A stretch of 64,000 nucleotides of DNA from Mitsuaria chitosanitabida ATCC BAA-476 = NBRC 102408 (GCF_001598255.1 NZ_BCYP01000042.1:1-64000); one strand, 5' to 3'. Counted from the stretch's first letter, positions 52,383 through 61,692 are shown. Translations and numbers: made by a program. Notes: generated by a model not told the origin, from the sequence alone.

Positions 52383-54261
52383 ACGCCAATCTCCGGCCAC
52401 GCCCGATCTCGTCCTCTTCAACGGCCGCTTCACCACGCTGGACCGCTTGCGTCCGCAGGCCGAGGCCGTCGCCATCAAGGAGGGGCGCTTCCTGCGGGTG
52501 GGCGACAACAGCGAGATCCTCGCGCTGGCCGGCGCCGGCACGCGCCGCATCGACCTGAAGGGCCGCGGCGTGCTGCCGGGCCTGATCGACAACCACCTGC
52601 ACATCATCCGCGGCGGGCTGAACTTCAACATGGAGCTGCGGTGGGACGGCGTGCGCAGCCTGGCCGACGCGATGGCCATGCTCAAGGCGCAGGTCGACAT
52701 CACGCCCGCGCCCCAGTGGGTGCGCGTGGTGGGCGGCTTCACCGAGCATCAGTTCGCCGAGAAGCGGCTGCCCACGATCGACGAGCTCAACGCCGTCGCG
52801 CCGGACACGCCCGTCTTCATCCTGCATCTCTACGACCGGGCGCTGCTCAACGGCGCCGCGCTGCGCGCCGTCGGCTACGGCCGCAACACACCGGAGCCCC
52901 CCGGCGGCCAGATCCTGCGCGACAGCGCCGGCAACCCCACCGGGCTGCTGCTGGCCAAGCCCAACGCCGCGATCCTGTACGCGACGCTGGCCAAGGGCCC
53001 CAAGCTCCCGCCGGAGTACCAGCTCAACAGCACGCGCCACTTCATGCGCGAGCTCAACCGCCTGGGCGTCACCGGCGCGATCGACGCGGGCGGCGGCTTC
53101 CAGAACTATCCCGACGACTACGAGATCATCCAGAAGCTGTCCGATGCCGGCCAGCTGACGATCCGTCTGGCCTACAACCTGTTCACCCAGAAGGCGGGCA
53201 AGGAGAAGGAAGACTTCGTCAACTGGGCCCAGTCGGTGAAGTACAAGCAGGGCGACGACTACTTCCGCCACAACGGCGCGGGCGAGATGCTGGTCTTCTC
53301 CGCCGCCGACTTCGAGGACTTCCGCCAGCCGCGTCCGGACATGCCGGAGCAGATGGAAGGCGAGCTCGAGGACGTGGTGCGCATCCTGGCGCAGAACCGC
53401 TGGCCCTGGCGCATGCATGCGACCTATGACGAGACCATCTCGCGCGCGCTGGACGTCTTCGAGAAGGTGCATCAGGACACGCCGATCGACGGCCTGAACT
53501 GGTTCTTCGACCACGCGGAGACGATCTCGACGCGCTCGATGGACCGCATCGCCGCGCTGGGCGGCGGCGTCGCGGTGCAGCACCGCATGGCCTATCAGGG
53601 CGAGTACTTCGTCGAGCGCTACGGCGCGCGCGCCGCCGAGGCGACGCCCCCCGTGGCCGAGATGCTCAAGCGCGGCATGAAGGTCTCCGCCGGCACCGAC
53701 GCGACGCGGGTGGCCTCGTACAACCCGTGGGTGTCGCTGTCCTGGATGATCACCGGTCGCACCGTGGGCGGGCTGCAGGTCACGCCGCAGCGCAACTGCC
53801 TGGACCGCGAGACGGCGCTGCGCATGTGGACCGAGAACGTCACCTGGTTCTCGAACGAGCAAGGCAACAAGGGCCAGATCGTCGCGGGCCAGCTGGCCGA
53901 CCTGATCGTGCCGGACCGCGATTTCTTCGGCTGCCCGGAATCGGAGATCGCCGACATGAGCGCGCTGCTGACCGTGGTCGGCGGCAAGGTCGTGTGGGGC
54001 GCGGGCGACTTCGCGCCGCTGGACGAATCGGCGCCCCCGCCGGCGATGCCGGACTGGTCGCCGGTGCGCCGCTTCGGCGGCTACGGCGCCTGGGGCGCGG
54101 AGGGCAAGCCGCTGCAGGCGGCGATGCAGCGCGTCGCCTGCTGCGACACCTCCTGCGGCGTGCACGGCCATGCGCATGCGAATGCCTGGGCCTCGTCGGT
54201 GCCGGCTTCGGACCTGAAGAGCTTCTGGGGCGCGCTGGGCTGCGCCTGCTGGGCGGTCTGA
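52375..54261 (+). CDS. Metal-dependent amidohydrolase (YtcJ-like) with Cys/His-rich tail
   Basis: The 628-residue product has the amidohydrolase core: VLPGLIDNHLHIIRGG (metal-binding HxH, about residues 69-75), WFFDHAET with a further metal His, SAGTDATRVASYNP with the catalytic Asp, and LADLIVPDRDFFGC at the end of the beta sandwich. This is the YtcJ-like group, often acting on amides or lactones; substrate unknown. After the normal end there is an extra tail of about 40 residues with CCDTSCGVHGHAHAN and GCACW, rich in Cys and His, which could hold a metal. Confidence 0.88.
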   Translation: MSERQSPATPDLVLFNGRFTTLDRLRPQAEAVAIKEGRFLRVGDNSEILALAGAGTRRIDLKGRGVLPGLIDNHLHIIRGGLNFNMELRWDGVRSLADAMAMLKAQVDITPAPQWVRVVGGFTEHQFAEKRLPTIDELNAVAPDTPVFILHLYDRALLNGAALRAVGYGRNTPEPPGGQILRDSAGNPTGLLLAKPNAAILYATLAKGPKLPPEYQLNSTRHFMRELNRLGVTGAIDAGGGFQNYPDDYEIIQKLSDAGQLTIRLAYNLFTQKAGKEKEDFVNWAQSVKYKQGDDYFRHNGAGEMLVFSAADFEDFRQPRPDMPEQMEGELEDVVRILAQNRWPWRMHATYDETISRALDVFEKVHQDTPIDGLNWFFDHAETISTRSMDRIAALGGGVAVQHRMAYQGEYFVERYGARAAEATPPVAEMLKRGMKVSAGTDATRVASYNPWVSLSWMITGRTVGGLQVTPQRNCLDRETALRMWTENVTWFSNEQGNKGQIVAGQLADLIVPDRDFFGCPESEIADMSALLTVVGGKVVWGAGDFAPLDESAPPPAMPDWSPVRRFGGYGAWGAEGKPLQAAMQRVACCDTSCGVHGHAHANAWASSVPASDLKSFWGALGCACWAV

Positions 54262-54262
54262 G

Positions 54263-54727
54263 ATGAGCGCCGTGCGACCGGTGCGGACCACCGGACCGGC
54301 CGGCGCCTCCGTGGCGCCGCGCTGGGTGCGCGCGATCCTGCAGTGGCCGGCCTTCGCGCTGGCACTGCGGATCGGATTGGCCTCGGCCTACCTGATCGGC
54401 GGGCTGGACAAGCTGCTGGACTTCGACGGCGCGGTGGCCGAGCAGGCTCACTTCGGCCTGCAGCCGGCCGTGCTGTGGGCGGTGCTGGCGATCGCGGTGG
54501 AAATCGTGGCTTCGCTGCTGCTGATCGTGAATCGGCAGGTGTGGCTGGCGGCCGGCGCGCTGGGCGTGTTGACGCTCGTGGCGATGCTGGTGGCCAATGA
54601 TTTCTGGCACATGACGGGACAGGCGCGCTTCATGGCGAAGAACGCCTTCCTGGAGCACCTCGGCCTGATCTGCGCGCTGGCCATGGCGGCGCGGCTGGCG
54701 GTGCTGGAACGAAAGGACATGGAATGA
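54263..54727 (+). CDS. DoxX-family membrane protein
   Basis: The 154-residue product has four membrane helices and the DoxX pattern LALRIGLASAYLIGGLDKLL (about 34-53), then FWHMTGQARFMAKNAFLEHL (about 114-133). Members are linked to redox or thiosulphate/quinone processes, but roles are mostly unknown. It starts 1 base after the amidohydrolase stop and overlaps the next gene by ATGA. Confidence 0.85.
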   Translation: MSAVRPVRTTGPAGASVAPRWVRAILQWPAFALALRIGLASAYLIGGLDKLLDFDGAVAEQAHFGLQPAVLWAVLAIAVEIVASLLLIVNRQVWLAAGALGVLTLVAMLVANDFWHMTGQARFMAKNAFLEHLGLICALAMAARLAVLERKDME

Positions 54728-55413
54728 CAGGCGCGAAGCGACTGCTGTGGGCCAGCCTGGCCCTGGGCTTCATCGGGGGATACGTGGACACGGTGGGCTT
54801 CGTGGCGCTGTTCGGTCTGTTCACGGCCCATGTGACGGGCAACTTCGTGCTGATCGGCGCGGAGCTGAGCCGACCCAGCACGGGACAGGGTCAGGTGTTG
54901 CTGAAACTGCTGGTCTTCCCGACCTTTGTGGCGGCGGTGGCGCTGGCGCGATTGATCGCGCTGCGCTGCGAGCGCACGGGGACCGTGGCGAGCCGGCCGT
55001 TGCTGATCACGCAGGCGGTGTTCCTCACCGCGGCGCTGGCGGCCAGCCTGGGCATCGTCGACCTGGGCCCGCGCGCGCCGTGGGCGATGGCGACGGGCCT
55101 GCTGATGACGGCGGCGATGGGCGTGCAGAACGCGGCGGGCCGGCTGGCCTGGCCGGCGCTGACGCCGACGACGGTCATGACCGGCAACGTGACGCAGGTG
55201 GTGATCGATACGGTCGACGTGCTGCGCGGCGCGGCGGGTCCCGACGTCAAGGACCGGCTCAAGCGCTTCATCTGGCCGGTGGTCGCGTTCGGCGCGGGCG
55301 CGCTCGCGGGTGGCGTGGCCTACATGGGCTGGAGCTTCTGGTCGCTGCTGCTGCCGCTGGCGCTGCTGATCGGGCTGGTCGTGATGGACGTGCGGCCGGA
55401 CAAGAAGGTCTGA
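54724..55413 (+). CDS. DUF1275 (YoaK-family) membrane protein
   Basis: The 229-residue product has about six membrane helices. It begins with the family's GFIGGYVDTVGFVALFGLFT and AHVTGNFVLIGAEL, and later TTVMTGNVTQVVID. DUF1275 proteins are widespread and of unknown function. It is last in the cluster that begins with the chloroperoxidase-like gene and is followed by a 130-base gap. Confidence 0.88.
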   Translation: MTGAKRLLWASLALGFIGGYVDTVGFVALFGLFTAHVTGNFVLIGAELSRPSTGQGQVLLKLLVFPTFVAAVALARLIALRCERTGTVASRPLLITQAVFLTAALAASLGIVDLGPRAPWAMATGLLMTAAMGVQNAAGRLAWPALTPTTVMTGNVTQVVIDTVDVLRGAAGPDVKDRLKRFIWPVVAFGAGALAGGVAYMGWSFWSLLLPLALLIGLVVMDVRPDKKV

Positions 55414-55486
55414 GGCCCCGCCGGCCGGCAGCCTTGTCGGCCGGCCGCTGGGCGTGGCAAGCCCTGACCCTCTTCTTGATGAAAGC

Positions 55487-55519
55487 TTGACGCCGGCCCG
55501 GGAGGGCCGGCGATAGCAT
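55487..55519 (+). promoter_or_regulatory. Possible promoter with inverted repeat before the exported hydrolase
   Basis: TTGACG (55487-55492) and TAGCAT (55514-55519) are 21 bp apart, longer than optimal, with the inverted repeat GCCGGCCC/GGGCCGGC between them. A regulator bound to the repeat could correct or block the spacing. Weak evidence. Confidence 0.3.
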
Positions 55520-55543
55520 GGCCGGCTTCACAGGGAGAAGGCC

Positions 55544-56626
55544 ATGAACGACAAGCGTCCACACACGACGCGCTCGCGGACGCGAAGCGCAATCCTCGCG
55601 GGGATAGCTGCGATCACCGTGATCGCTGGAACCGCCGTCACCACGGCGGCCTTCGCCGCCGAGCCGGCATCCCTTCCCGCCGCGTCCGCTCCATCGACCG
55701 CGAGCGCGTCGGCGTCCGCGCCGATGCCCTCGGCTCTCGTCGGCAAGGAGACCCCGATCAGCGTGGACCGCGGCGACTTCGTCCTGCGCGGTGCGCTGCT
55801 GGAGCCGCCGAACTTCGACGGCCGCTGGGTGGCGCTGCTGATCGCCGGCTCGGGGCCGACGGACCGCGACGGCAACTCGCCCGGATTCAAGACGGACACG
55901 CTGCGGTTGGTGGCCGAGGGCCTGGCGCGCGCCGGCATCGCCAGCGTGCGCTACGACAAGCGCGGCATCGGCGAGAGCGCGAATCTGCTGCTCAGCGAAG
56001 AGAAGCTGCGCTTCACCGACTTCAGCGAGGACGCGGCGGCCTGGGTCGATTGGATCCGCCGGGATGGGCGCTTCCGCCGCGTGGCGGTGATCGGCCACAG
56101 CGAAGGCAGCGCGCTGGGCATGCTGGTCGCGCAGGCCAAGCCGGTGGACGCGTTCGTGTCGCTGGATGGACCGGCGGACGATCTGGTCACGACGCTGGAG
56201 CGTCAGCTCAAGCGGCAGCTGGAGCCGGTGCCGCCGGTGTGGGCGCAGACGCAGAAGGTGCTCGCGTCGCTCAAGCGCGGCGAGACGACGAGCGAGGTGC
56301 CGCAGTTCGCCGGCCTGCAAGGGCTGTTCCGCGCGAGCGTGCAGCCGTACCTGATCTCGGCGGGCCGGGTGGTACCGGTGGCGGAGATCGCCAAGCTCAA
56401 GATCCCGGTGGCGATCGTGCAAGGCGGCAACGACATCCAGGTCCTGCCCGACGAGGGTCAGCGCCTGAAGCAGGCCCTGCCCGACGCGCAGCTGCGCGTG
56501 TTCACGGGGATGAACCACGCGCTCAAGGACGGGAAGAAGGGGGATCTGATGGCCTATCGGGAACCGGTGCTCACCGAAGGCGTGGTGGACTTCGTGGCGG
56601 GGTTCTTGAAGGCGGCATCGAAGTAG
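55544..56626 (+). CDS. Exported alpha/beta hydrolase
   Basis: The 360-residue product has a signal peptide (about 1-38, TTAAFAAEP) and a Ser/Ala-rich linker. The hydrolase domain shows IAGSGPTDRDGNSPG (oxyanion region), YDKRGIGES, the nucleophile elbow IGHSEGSALG (Ser), Asp in VQGGNDIQV and His in GMNHALK. It resembles periplasmic esterases of the acyl-peptidase-like group. Substrate unknown. It stands alone with a terminator after it. Confidence 0.87.
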   Translation: MNDKRPHTTRSRTRSAILAGIAAITVIAGTAVTTAAFAAEPASLPAASAPSTASASASAPMPSALVGKETPISVDRGDFVLRGALLEPPNFDGRWVALLIAGSGPTDRDGNSPGFKTDTLRLVAEGLARAGIASVRYDKRGIGESANLLLSEEKLRFTDFSEDAAAWVDWIRRDGRFRRVAVIGHSEGSALGMLVAQAKPVDAFVSLDGPADDLVTTLERQLKRQLEPVPPVWAQTQKVLASLKRGETTSEVPQFAGLQGLFRASVQPYLISAGRVVPVAEIAKLKIPVAIVQGGNDIQVLPDEGQRLKQALPDAQLRVFTGMNHALKDGKKGDLMAYREPVLTEGVVDFVAGFLKAASK

Positions 56627-56666
56627 CCGAAGTCGCCCGCCACCGCGCCCGCACTCCTCAAATGAA

Positions 56667-56696
56667 AAGGCCCGCGACGCAAGCGTCGCGGGCCTT
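56667..56696. terminator. Two-way rho-independent terminator
   Basis: A perfect 14-bp stem (AAGGCCCGCGACGC / GCGTCGCGGGCCTT) around AA, with T-runs on the minus side (TTTTC) and TTCC on the plus side, between the hydrolase gene and the convergent ssb gene. Confidence 0.85.
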
Positions 56697-56744
56697 CCTC
56701 GATCGATCCCGGATCACCCGGGACCAGCGCTGTCGCGCCATTGA

Positions 56745-57293
56745 TCAGAACGGAATGTCGTCATCCATGTCGTCGAAGCCGGTCGCGGGCTTCGGCGCGG
56801 GGGCTTGGCGCGGAGCCGGAGCACGGGGAGCCGGGGCGCGCGGGGAGTCGAAATCACCGCTGTCGCGGCCGCTGCCGCCACCACCGCTGCGCTCGGCCGA
56901 GCGCTCGCGGCTGTAGCCGCCACCGCCGCCGCCACCACCCATGTCATCGCCGCCGCCATCACGGCCGCCCAGCAACTGCATCTGCTCGGCGATGATTTCC
57001 GTCGTGTAGTTGTCCTTGCCTTCCTTGTCCTGCCACTTGCGGGTCTTCAGGCGGCCTTCGACGTAGACCGGACGGCCCTTCTTCAGGTACTCGCCGGCGA
57101 TCTCGGCCAGGCGGTCGTAGAACACCACGCGGTGCCATTCGGTCTCTTCCTGGCGCTCGCCGCCTTCGCGGCTCTTCCAGTTGCGGGTCGTCGCGATGCT
57201 GACGTTGCACACCGCGCTGCCGCTGGGCGTGTAGCGCAGTTCAGGGTCACGGCCCAGATTGCCGAGGATGATGACTTTGTTGACCGAGGCCAT
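56745..57293 (-). CDS. ssb: Single-stranded DNA-binding protein
   Basis: The 182-residue product has an OB-fold domain (about 1-110: [55 protein letters not shown]), a Gly/Ser/Arg-rich linker with a run of nine glycines (about 123-131) and a Pro/Ala section, and the acidic tip DMDDDIPF that recruits repair and replication partners, among them RecQ, whose gene is about 1.3 kb away. The ATG at 57293 is the conserved start; the open frame continues upstream without meaning. Confidence 0.95.
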   Translation of the reverse strand: MASVNKVIILGNLGRDPELRYTPSGSAVCNVSIATTRNWKSREGGERQEETEWHRVVFYDRLAEIAGEYLKKGRPVYVEGRLKTRKWQDKEGKDNYTTEIIAEQMQLLGGRDGGGDDMGGGGGGGGYSRERSAERSGGGGSGRDSGDFDSPRAPAPRAPAPRQAPAPKPATGFDDMDDDIPF

Positions 57294-57561
57294 GATTGGT
57301 TGCCGTCCGCTTGCGTGTGGTTGGTTCGGAGAGGGAAATTTCGCGCCGCCAATCGCCCGTTTCCGGTCCCGATATCGGCGGCGCAGGGGGCGGATTATGC
57401 CGCTTGACCTCCGCCCGCACATGCCCGGGATCGGCCATTCGGTTCGCGGAAACCCGCTAGTCGGCGACTCGGATCCTGCGCCGCCAGGACGCCCGAGGCC
57501 CTCCTCGGAGAGGGCTCACCCCTGACCCGGCGCGCGCGACGCCAGGGCGCCGAAGGGCGAT
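57294..57561. other. Intergenic region upstream of ssb
   Basis: This 268-base region holds the ssb promoter and lies downstream of the cyclase gene. I saw no clear SOS box (CTG-N10-CAG) or strong terminator. Confidence 0.4.
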
Positions 57562-58530
57562 TCAGCCCATCCGCCGCCGGGCCTGCTTGTGCGCGTACAT
57601 CGCGGCGTCGGCCTGCTGCATGAGCTCTTCCAGTGTCAACGGCCGGGCCGCCTGCATTTCCGCCGAGCCCACGCTGAAGTCCAGTTCATAGCCCCGCTGC
57701 GCCCGCAGGTTGAGCGCGTCCACGTGCTGCCGCACCCGCGCCAGCGCGGGTGCCTGGTTGGCGGTCTCGGTGCCGCTGAGCAGGACGACGAACTCGTCCC
57801 CGCCGGGCCGGGCGATCACGTCCGAGGCCCGCAGGCAGTAGCGCAGGATGTCCGCGAAGGACTTCAGCGCCCAGTCGCCCTCGGCATGGCCGTAGCGGTC
57901 GTTGATGGACTTGAATCGGTCCAGGTCGAAGTACAGCAGCGTCACCGGCCAGGCGTTGCGCAGACACAGCGCCAGCACATGCCCGGCCTGCGACTCGAAG
58001 CCGCGTCGGTTGGCCAGTCCGGTGAGCTCGTCCACCATCGCCATGTAGAGCGCGGCGAACTGCTGCTCCACCATGTAGGCCAGGTCGCGCAAGGTCGCCT
58101 GGTCGTCGGCGTCGAAGCCGCGCGCCGACCGGTCGATCAGGCACAGGGTGCCCAGGCGGTGACCGCTGGGCGCCCGCACCGGGCAACCGGCGTAGAAGCG
58201 CAGATGCAGGTCGCCCGTCACCAGCGGGTTGTCGGCGAAGCGGGCATCGGCGGTGGCGTCGGGCACGATCAGCAGGTCATCCGACATGATCGCGTGGCCG
58301 CAGAAGCTGATGTCGCGCGGCGTCTCCCGCACGTCCAGGCCCTGCGCGGACTTGAACCACTGCCGGTCGGCGTCGATCAGGCTCACCAGCGCGATCGGGA
58401 CCTGGAACAGCCGCCGCGCCATCCGGGTGATGCGGTCGAAGCGCTCTTCCGGGTCGGTGTCCAGCACCTGCAGCACCCGCAAGGTGGCCAGGCGCGCGTT
58501 CTCGTCGACAGGCAGCGGCGCAGCGATCAT
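57562..58530 (-). CDS. Diguanylate cyclase with GAF sensor domain
   Basis: The 322-residue soluble product has a GAF domain (about 20-155, with [20 protein letters not shown]) and a GGDEF domain (about 165-320) with the intact active site [11 protein letters not shown]. An inhibitory I-site RASD lies five residues before GGDEF, so the enzyme is probably product-inhibited. It makes cyclic di-GMP in response to a small ligand or redox signal at the GAF domain. It is divergent from recQ, with about 100 bases between. Confidence 0.92.
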   Translation of the reverse strand: MIAAPLPVDENARLATLRVLQVLDTDPEERFDRITRMARRLFQVPIALVSLIDADRQWFKSAQGLDVRETPRDISFCGHAIMSDDLLIVPDATADARFADNPLVTGDLHLRFYAGCPVRAPSGHRLGTLCLIDRSARGFDADDQATLRDLAYMVEQQFAALYMAMVDELTGLANRRGFESQAGHVLALCLRNAWPVTLLYFDLDRFKSINDRYGHAEGDWALKSFADILRYCLRASDVIARPGGDEFVVLLSGTETANQAPALARVRQHVDALNLRAQRGYELDFSVGSAEMQAARPLTLEELMQQADAAMYAHKQARRRMG

Positions 58531-58617
58531 GAACAGTCCGGTGGCTCATCCCGCGTTGGAGGGAGACCGCCACGCGCCATGCGTGCCCGGCCGAAAAACC
58601 GGCCCCGAGATGTGCGG

Positions 58618-58623
58618 GACAAT
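58618..58623 (+). promoter_or_regulatory. Possible -10 (GACAAT) of recQ, close to the start codon
   Basis: GGGACAATCC at 58616-58625 ends 8 bases before the recQ ATG (58634). The same core stands before mnmA at the same distance. No Shine-Dalgarno is visible between it and the ATG. Confidence 0.4.
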
Positions 58624-58633
58624 CCGGGGCTCC

Positions 58634-60511
58634 ATGAAGTCGCCCAACCATCATCCCGTCCCGCTCGACATCCTGCAAGAGGTGTTCGGTTACAGCGCCT
58701 TCCGCGGCCAGCAGGCCGCGATCGTGGACCACGTCACCGAGGGCGGCGACGCCCTGGTGCTCATGCCCACCGGCGGCGGCAAGTCGCTGTGCTACCAGAT
58801 CCCCGCCATCGCCCGCCAACGCGCCGGCCATGGCGTCACCGTCGTCGTCAGTCCGCTCATCGCCCTGATGCATGACCAGGTCGGCGCGCTCGAGGAGGCC
58901 GGCGTGGCCGCGGCCTTCCTGAACTCGTCGCAGTCGCTGGAGGAAGCCCAGCACATCGAGCGCGAGATGCTCGCCGGCCGGCTGTCCATGCTCTACGCCG
59001 CGCCGGAACGCATCAACACGCCGCGCTTCCTGGCCCAGCTGCAGTCGCTGTACGAGCGCGGCAAGCTGGCGCTGTTCGCCATCGACGAGGCGCATTGCGT
59101 GAGCCAGTGGGGCCATGACTTCCGCAGCGAATATCTGTCGCTGAGCCTGCTGCACGAGCGCTTCCCGGACATCCCGCGCATCGCGCTGACCGCGACCGCC
59201 GACGACATCACCCGCGCCGACATCATCGAGCGCCTGCAGCTCGAAGAGGCCCGCGTCTTCATCGCGTCCTTCGACCGGCCCAACATCCGCTACCTGATCG
59301 TCGAGAAGGACAAGCCGCGCGAGCAGCTGTTGCGCTTCATCCAGGACGAGCACGAGGACGAGGCCGGCGTCGTCTACTGCCAGAGCCGCAAGAAGGTCGA
59401 GGAGACCGCCGAATGGCTGCGCGCCGAGGGCATCAACGCGCTGGCGTATCACGCGGGCATGGACTCCGAGCTCCGCAAGCGGCATCAGGACCGCTTCCTG
59501 CGTGAGGACGGCATCGTCATGTGCGCCACCGTCGCCTTCGGCATGGGGATCGACAAACCGGACGTGCGTTTCGTCGCCCACCTGGACCTGCCCAAGAACA
59601 TCGAAGGCTATTACCAGGAGACCGGCCGTGCCGGCCGCGACGGCGAACCCGCCCAGGCCTGGATGGCCTACGGCCTGGCGGACGTCGTGAACCAGCGCCG
59701 CATGATCGACGAGAGCCCGTCCACCGAGGAGTTCAAGCAGGTGCAGCGCGGCAAGCTCGACGCGCTGCTGGCACTGGCCGAGGCGATCGACTGCCGGCGC
59801 GTTCGGCTGCTCAGCTACTTCGGCGAGGAGAGCGAGCCCTGCGGCAACTGCGACAACTGCCTGAATCCGCCCGCCACCTGGGACGCCACGCAGGCGGCGC
59901 AGATGGCGCTGTCCTGCATCTACCGCTTCCACAAGAGCCATGGCTACGGCTTCGGCGCCGGTCATCTGATCGACGTGCTGCGCGGCAAGGAGACGGACAA
60001 GGTCCGCCAGTACGCGCATGACCAGCTGTCGACCTGGGCCATCGGCGCGTCGCTGGGCGAGCCCCAGTGGCGCGCGGTGATCCGGCAGCTGATCGCGCTG
60101 GGCTATGTCGTCACCGAGGGCGAGTTCAACACGCTGTCGCTGACCGAATCGGCCCGCGAGGTGCTGCGCGGCGAGGTCCAGCTGTCGATGCGCCAGCCCT
60201 CGGCGCCGACGCGGCGCGGACGCGGATCGCGCTCGGGGTCGTCGAGCTCGAAGCCGTCGCGCGCTTCCGCGGTCGAGGCCGATCTGGACGACGAGGCGCA
60301 GGCCCGCTTCGACCAGCTCAAGGCCTGGCGCTCCGGCGTGGCGAAGTCGCATGGCCTGCCGGCCTACGTCATCCTGCAGAACGTGACGCTGGCCGAGCTC
60401 GCCCGCGTGCATCCGGGCACCCTGGACGAGATGGCCGGCATCAGCGGGATCGGGGCCAAGAAGCTCGAGGCCTATGGCGAGGCCATCCTCGAGGTGCTGA
60501 ACGGCGACTGA
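58634..60511 (+). CDS. recQ: ATP-dependent DNA helicase RecQ
   Basis: The 625-residue product has the helicase core with Walker [14 protein letters not shown] (about residues 42-54), DEAH box [16 protein letters not shown], and motif [18 protein letters not shown]. The zinc-binding cysteines follow (CGNCDNC), then the RQC winged helix, a Ser/Arg linker, and a C-terminal HRDC domain ([20 protein letters not shown]). It unwinds DNA at blocked forks and works with SSB. The length equals full RecQ (about 610-625). Confidence 0.95.
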   Translation: MKSPNHHPVPLDILQEVFGYSAFRGQQAAIVDHVTEGGDALVLMPTGGGKSLCYQIPAIARQRAGHGVTVVVSPLIALMHDQVGALEEAGVAAAFLNSSQSLEEAQHIEREMLAGRLSMLYAAPERINTPRFLAQLQSLYERGKLALFAIDEAHCVSQWGHDFRSEYLSLSLLHERFPDIPRIALTATADDITRADIIERLQLEEARVFIASFDRPNIRYLIVEKDKPREQLLRFIQDEHEDEAGVVYCQSRKKVEETAEWLRAEGINALAYHAGMDSELRKRHQDRFLREDGIVMCATVAFGMGIDKPDVRFVAHLDLPKNIEGYYQETGRAGRDGEPAQAWMAYGLADVVNQRRMIDESPSTEEFKQVQRGKLDALLALAEAIDCRRVRLLSYFGEESEPCGNCDNCLNPPATWDATQAAQMALSCIYRFHKSHGYGFGAGHLIDVLRGKETDKVRQYAHDQLSTWAIGASLGEPQWRAVIRQLIALGYVVTEGEFNTLSLTESAREVLRGEVQLSMRQPSAPTRRGRGSRSGSSSSKPSRASAVEADLDDEAQARFDQLKAWRSGVAKSHGLPAYVILQNVTLAELARVHPGTLDEMAGISGIGAKKLEAYGEAILEVLNGD

Positions 60512-60541
60512 GCGCCTCGCAAGATCTGACCCCGAAAAGGA

Positions 60542-60568
60542 AAAACGCCCGGCAGTGCCGGGCGTTTT
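60542..60568. terminator. Two-way rho-independent terminator after recQ
   Basis: AAAACGCCCGGC and GCCGGGCGTTTT form a perfect 12-bp stem around AGT. It ends recQ and, on the other strand, the small gene at 60631-60930. Confidence 0.9.
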
Positions 60569-60630
60569 CATTGGCGATCCGTTCGACCGAGGTCTGCGGA
60601 GCGCCGCTGAGACAGCGCAACCGCGGGAGC

Positions 60631-60930
60631 TCAGCAGAGCTGGGTCGTGCAGGCCACCTGCGCGGAGGCCAGTTGCTGGCCGTCGGCGGAGGTGTCGCGG
60701 CGGCCCGTGATGTACACGGTGGGCAGCTGCTCGCGCTTGGCGGTGATGACCACCGGGTCCAGCGTGATGATCGAAGCGCGCATCTCGCGCTGCTCCTGGA
60801 TGTGGATCATGCTCAGCGCCAGCGCGAGGGTCGCGCCGATGCCGAAGGCGAAAGCCTTGAAGCTGGCGCCGCGGCTCATGCCGATGCGCGGGGACTGGAT
60901 GCTGGTACGGCGGACGGTGGTGGTGCTCAT
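60631..60930 (-). CDS. Small single-span membrane protein
   Basis: The 99-residue product has a basic N-terminus (TTTVRRTSIQSPRIGMSRG), one membrane helix (about 29-46, FKAFAFGIGATLALALSMI), and a C-terminal periplasmic part with LDPVVITAKREQLPTVYITG and two cysteines at the end (VACTTQLC). AAGGAGA precedes the ATG at 60930. I do not recognise the family. The end VVITAKR-type stretch recalls small proteins seen in Burkholderiales without a function. Confidence 0.7.
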   Translation of the reverse strand: MSTTTVRRTSIQSPRIGMSRGASFKAFAFGIGATLALALSMIHIQEQREMRASIITLDPVVITAKREQLPTVYITGRRDTSADGQQLASAQVACTTQLC

Positions 60931-61166
60931 GTCGATCTCCTTGAAGGGGTTGCGTGTGTCAGTGAGATCAGTTTCGGCAATGCGGTCCCTGATTGCGAGA
61001 CGCGCGCGACGAATGCGCGGCGCGGCGGTGTGAACTGCGCCGACTGACGACGAACGGATGGAATCGGAAGACCGATCGCTCAGAACCTCGATGGCATCGG
61101 GCATCCCAGGCATCCGGGCCTGAATGTCCGCGGACAGGTCGGACAGTTCGCGGACACCGCGCGGAC
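60931..61166. other. Upstream region with GGACA repeats
   Basis: The perfect palindrome TGTCCGCGGACA (61125-61136) is followed by GGACA at 61141, 61152 and 61163, giving four GGACA units at 9-11 base steps. They lie about 195-235 bases before the small membrane-protein gene. This may be a regulator binding array; nothing else is visible in the gap. Confidence 0.45.
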
Positions 61167-61198
61167 AAAAAAAGAAGCCCGCTGGTCAGGCGGGCTTC
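61167..61198 (-). terminator. Rho-independent terminator (minus strand)
   Basis: GAAGCCCGC and GCGGGCTTC pair around 7 bases, followed on the minus strand by seven T. It lies 52 bases after the stop of the 60-residue gene. Confidence 0.85.
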
Positions 61199-61249
61199 GT
61201 CAAATGCCGGGGGAAGCGTGGCGTCAATCGGAGCGCAAGCGCGTGGGTC

Positions 61250-61432
61250 TCACCCGCGCGGTTTGCTGGCCTGGTCGGCCTGAGGTCCCGGCATGGTCTG
61301 CTCGGCCCAGTGTTGTCCGGTCGAGGGGACATGGCGCACCGCCTCGCTCGCATCGGCCAGGCACAGCGCGATGATGGCGGCACTGGCCACGGCGGCCAGT
61401 GCGGTGATGAAGGTCTTGGCGGCGTCGTTCAT
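61250..61432 (-). CDS. Very small membrane protein
   Basis: The 60-residue product has one membrane helix (about residues 6-24, FITALAAVASAAIIALCLAD) and a polar tail. AGGGAG precedes the ATG at 61432 and a good terminator follows the stop, which supports expression as a single unit. It could also be an uncleaved or cleaved exported peptide. Function unknown. Confidence 0.6.
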   Translation of the reverse strand: MNDAAKTFITALAAVASAAIIALCLADASEAVRHVPSTGQHWAEQTMPGPQADQASKPRG

Positions 61433-61692
61433 GGTGAGCTCCCTGCGGCTGGTGGTCCTGTACTGGATTCGTGACAGGCTGGACTGTGCGCCTCGGGGTC
61501 GCCCCTCGCCACGGTCAGGCGACGAACTGCCGCAAACACGCGCCGAAATGCCTTTGCCAGGCATGGATGGAAGTTAGGGGGGGCCACGCGGCCGACGCTC
61601 ACGCGGCGGTCACGAGGCCCTCACGGGCTCGAACCGTGCGGTGCCGTCCCGGTCGATGTCGGAAGCGTGACGCGTCCCGGGGGCCGAAGGAA

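Noticed and set aside
57294-57561. SOS box before ssb
   Set aside because: No CTG-N10-CAG-type palindrome with acceptable fit is present.
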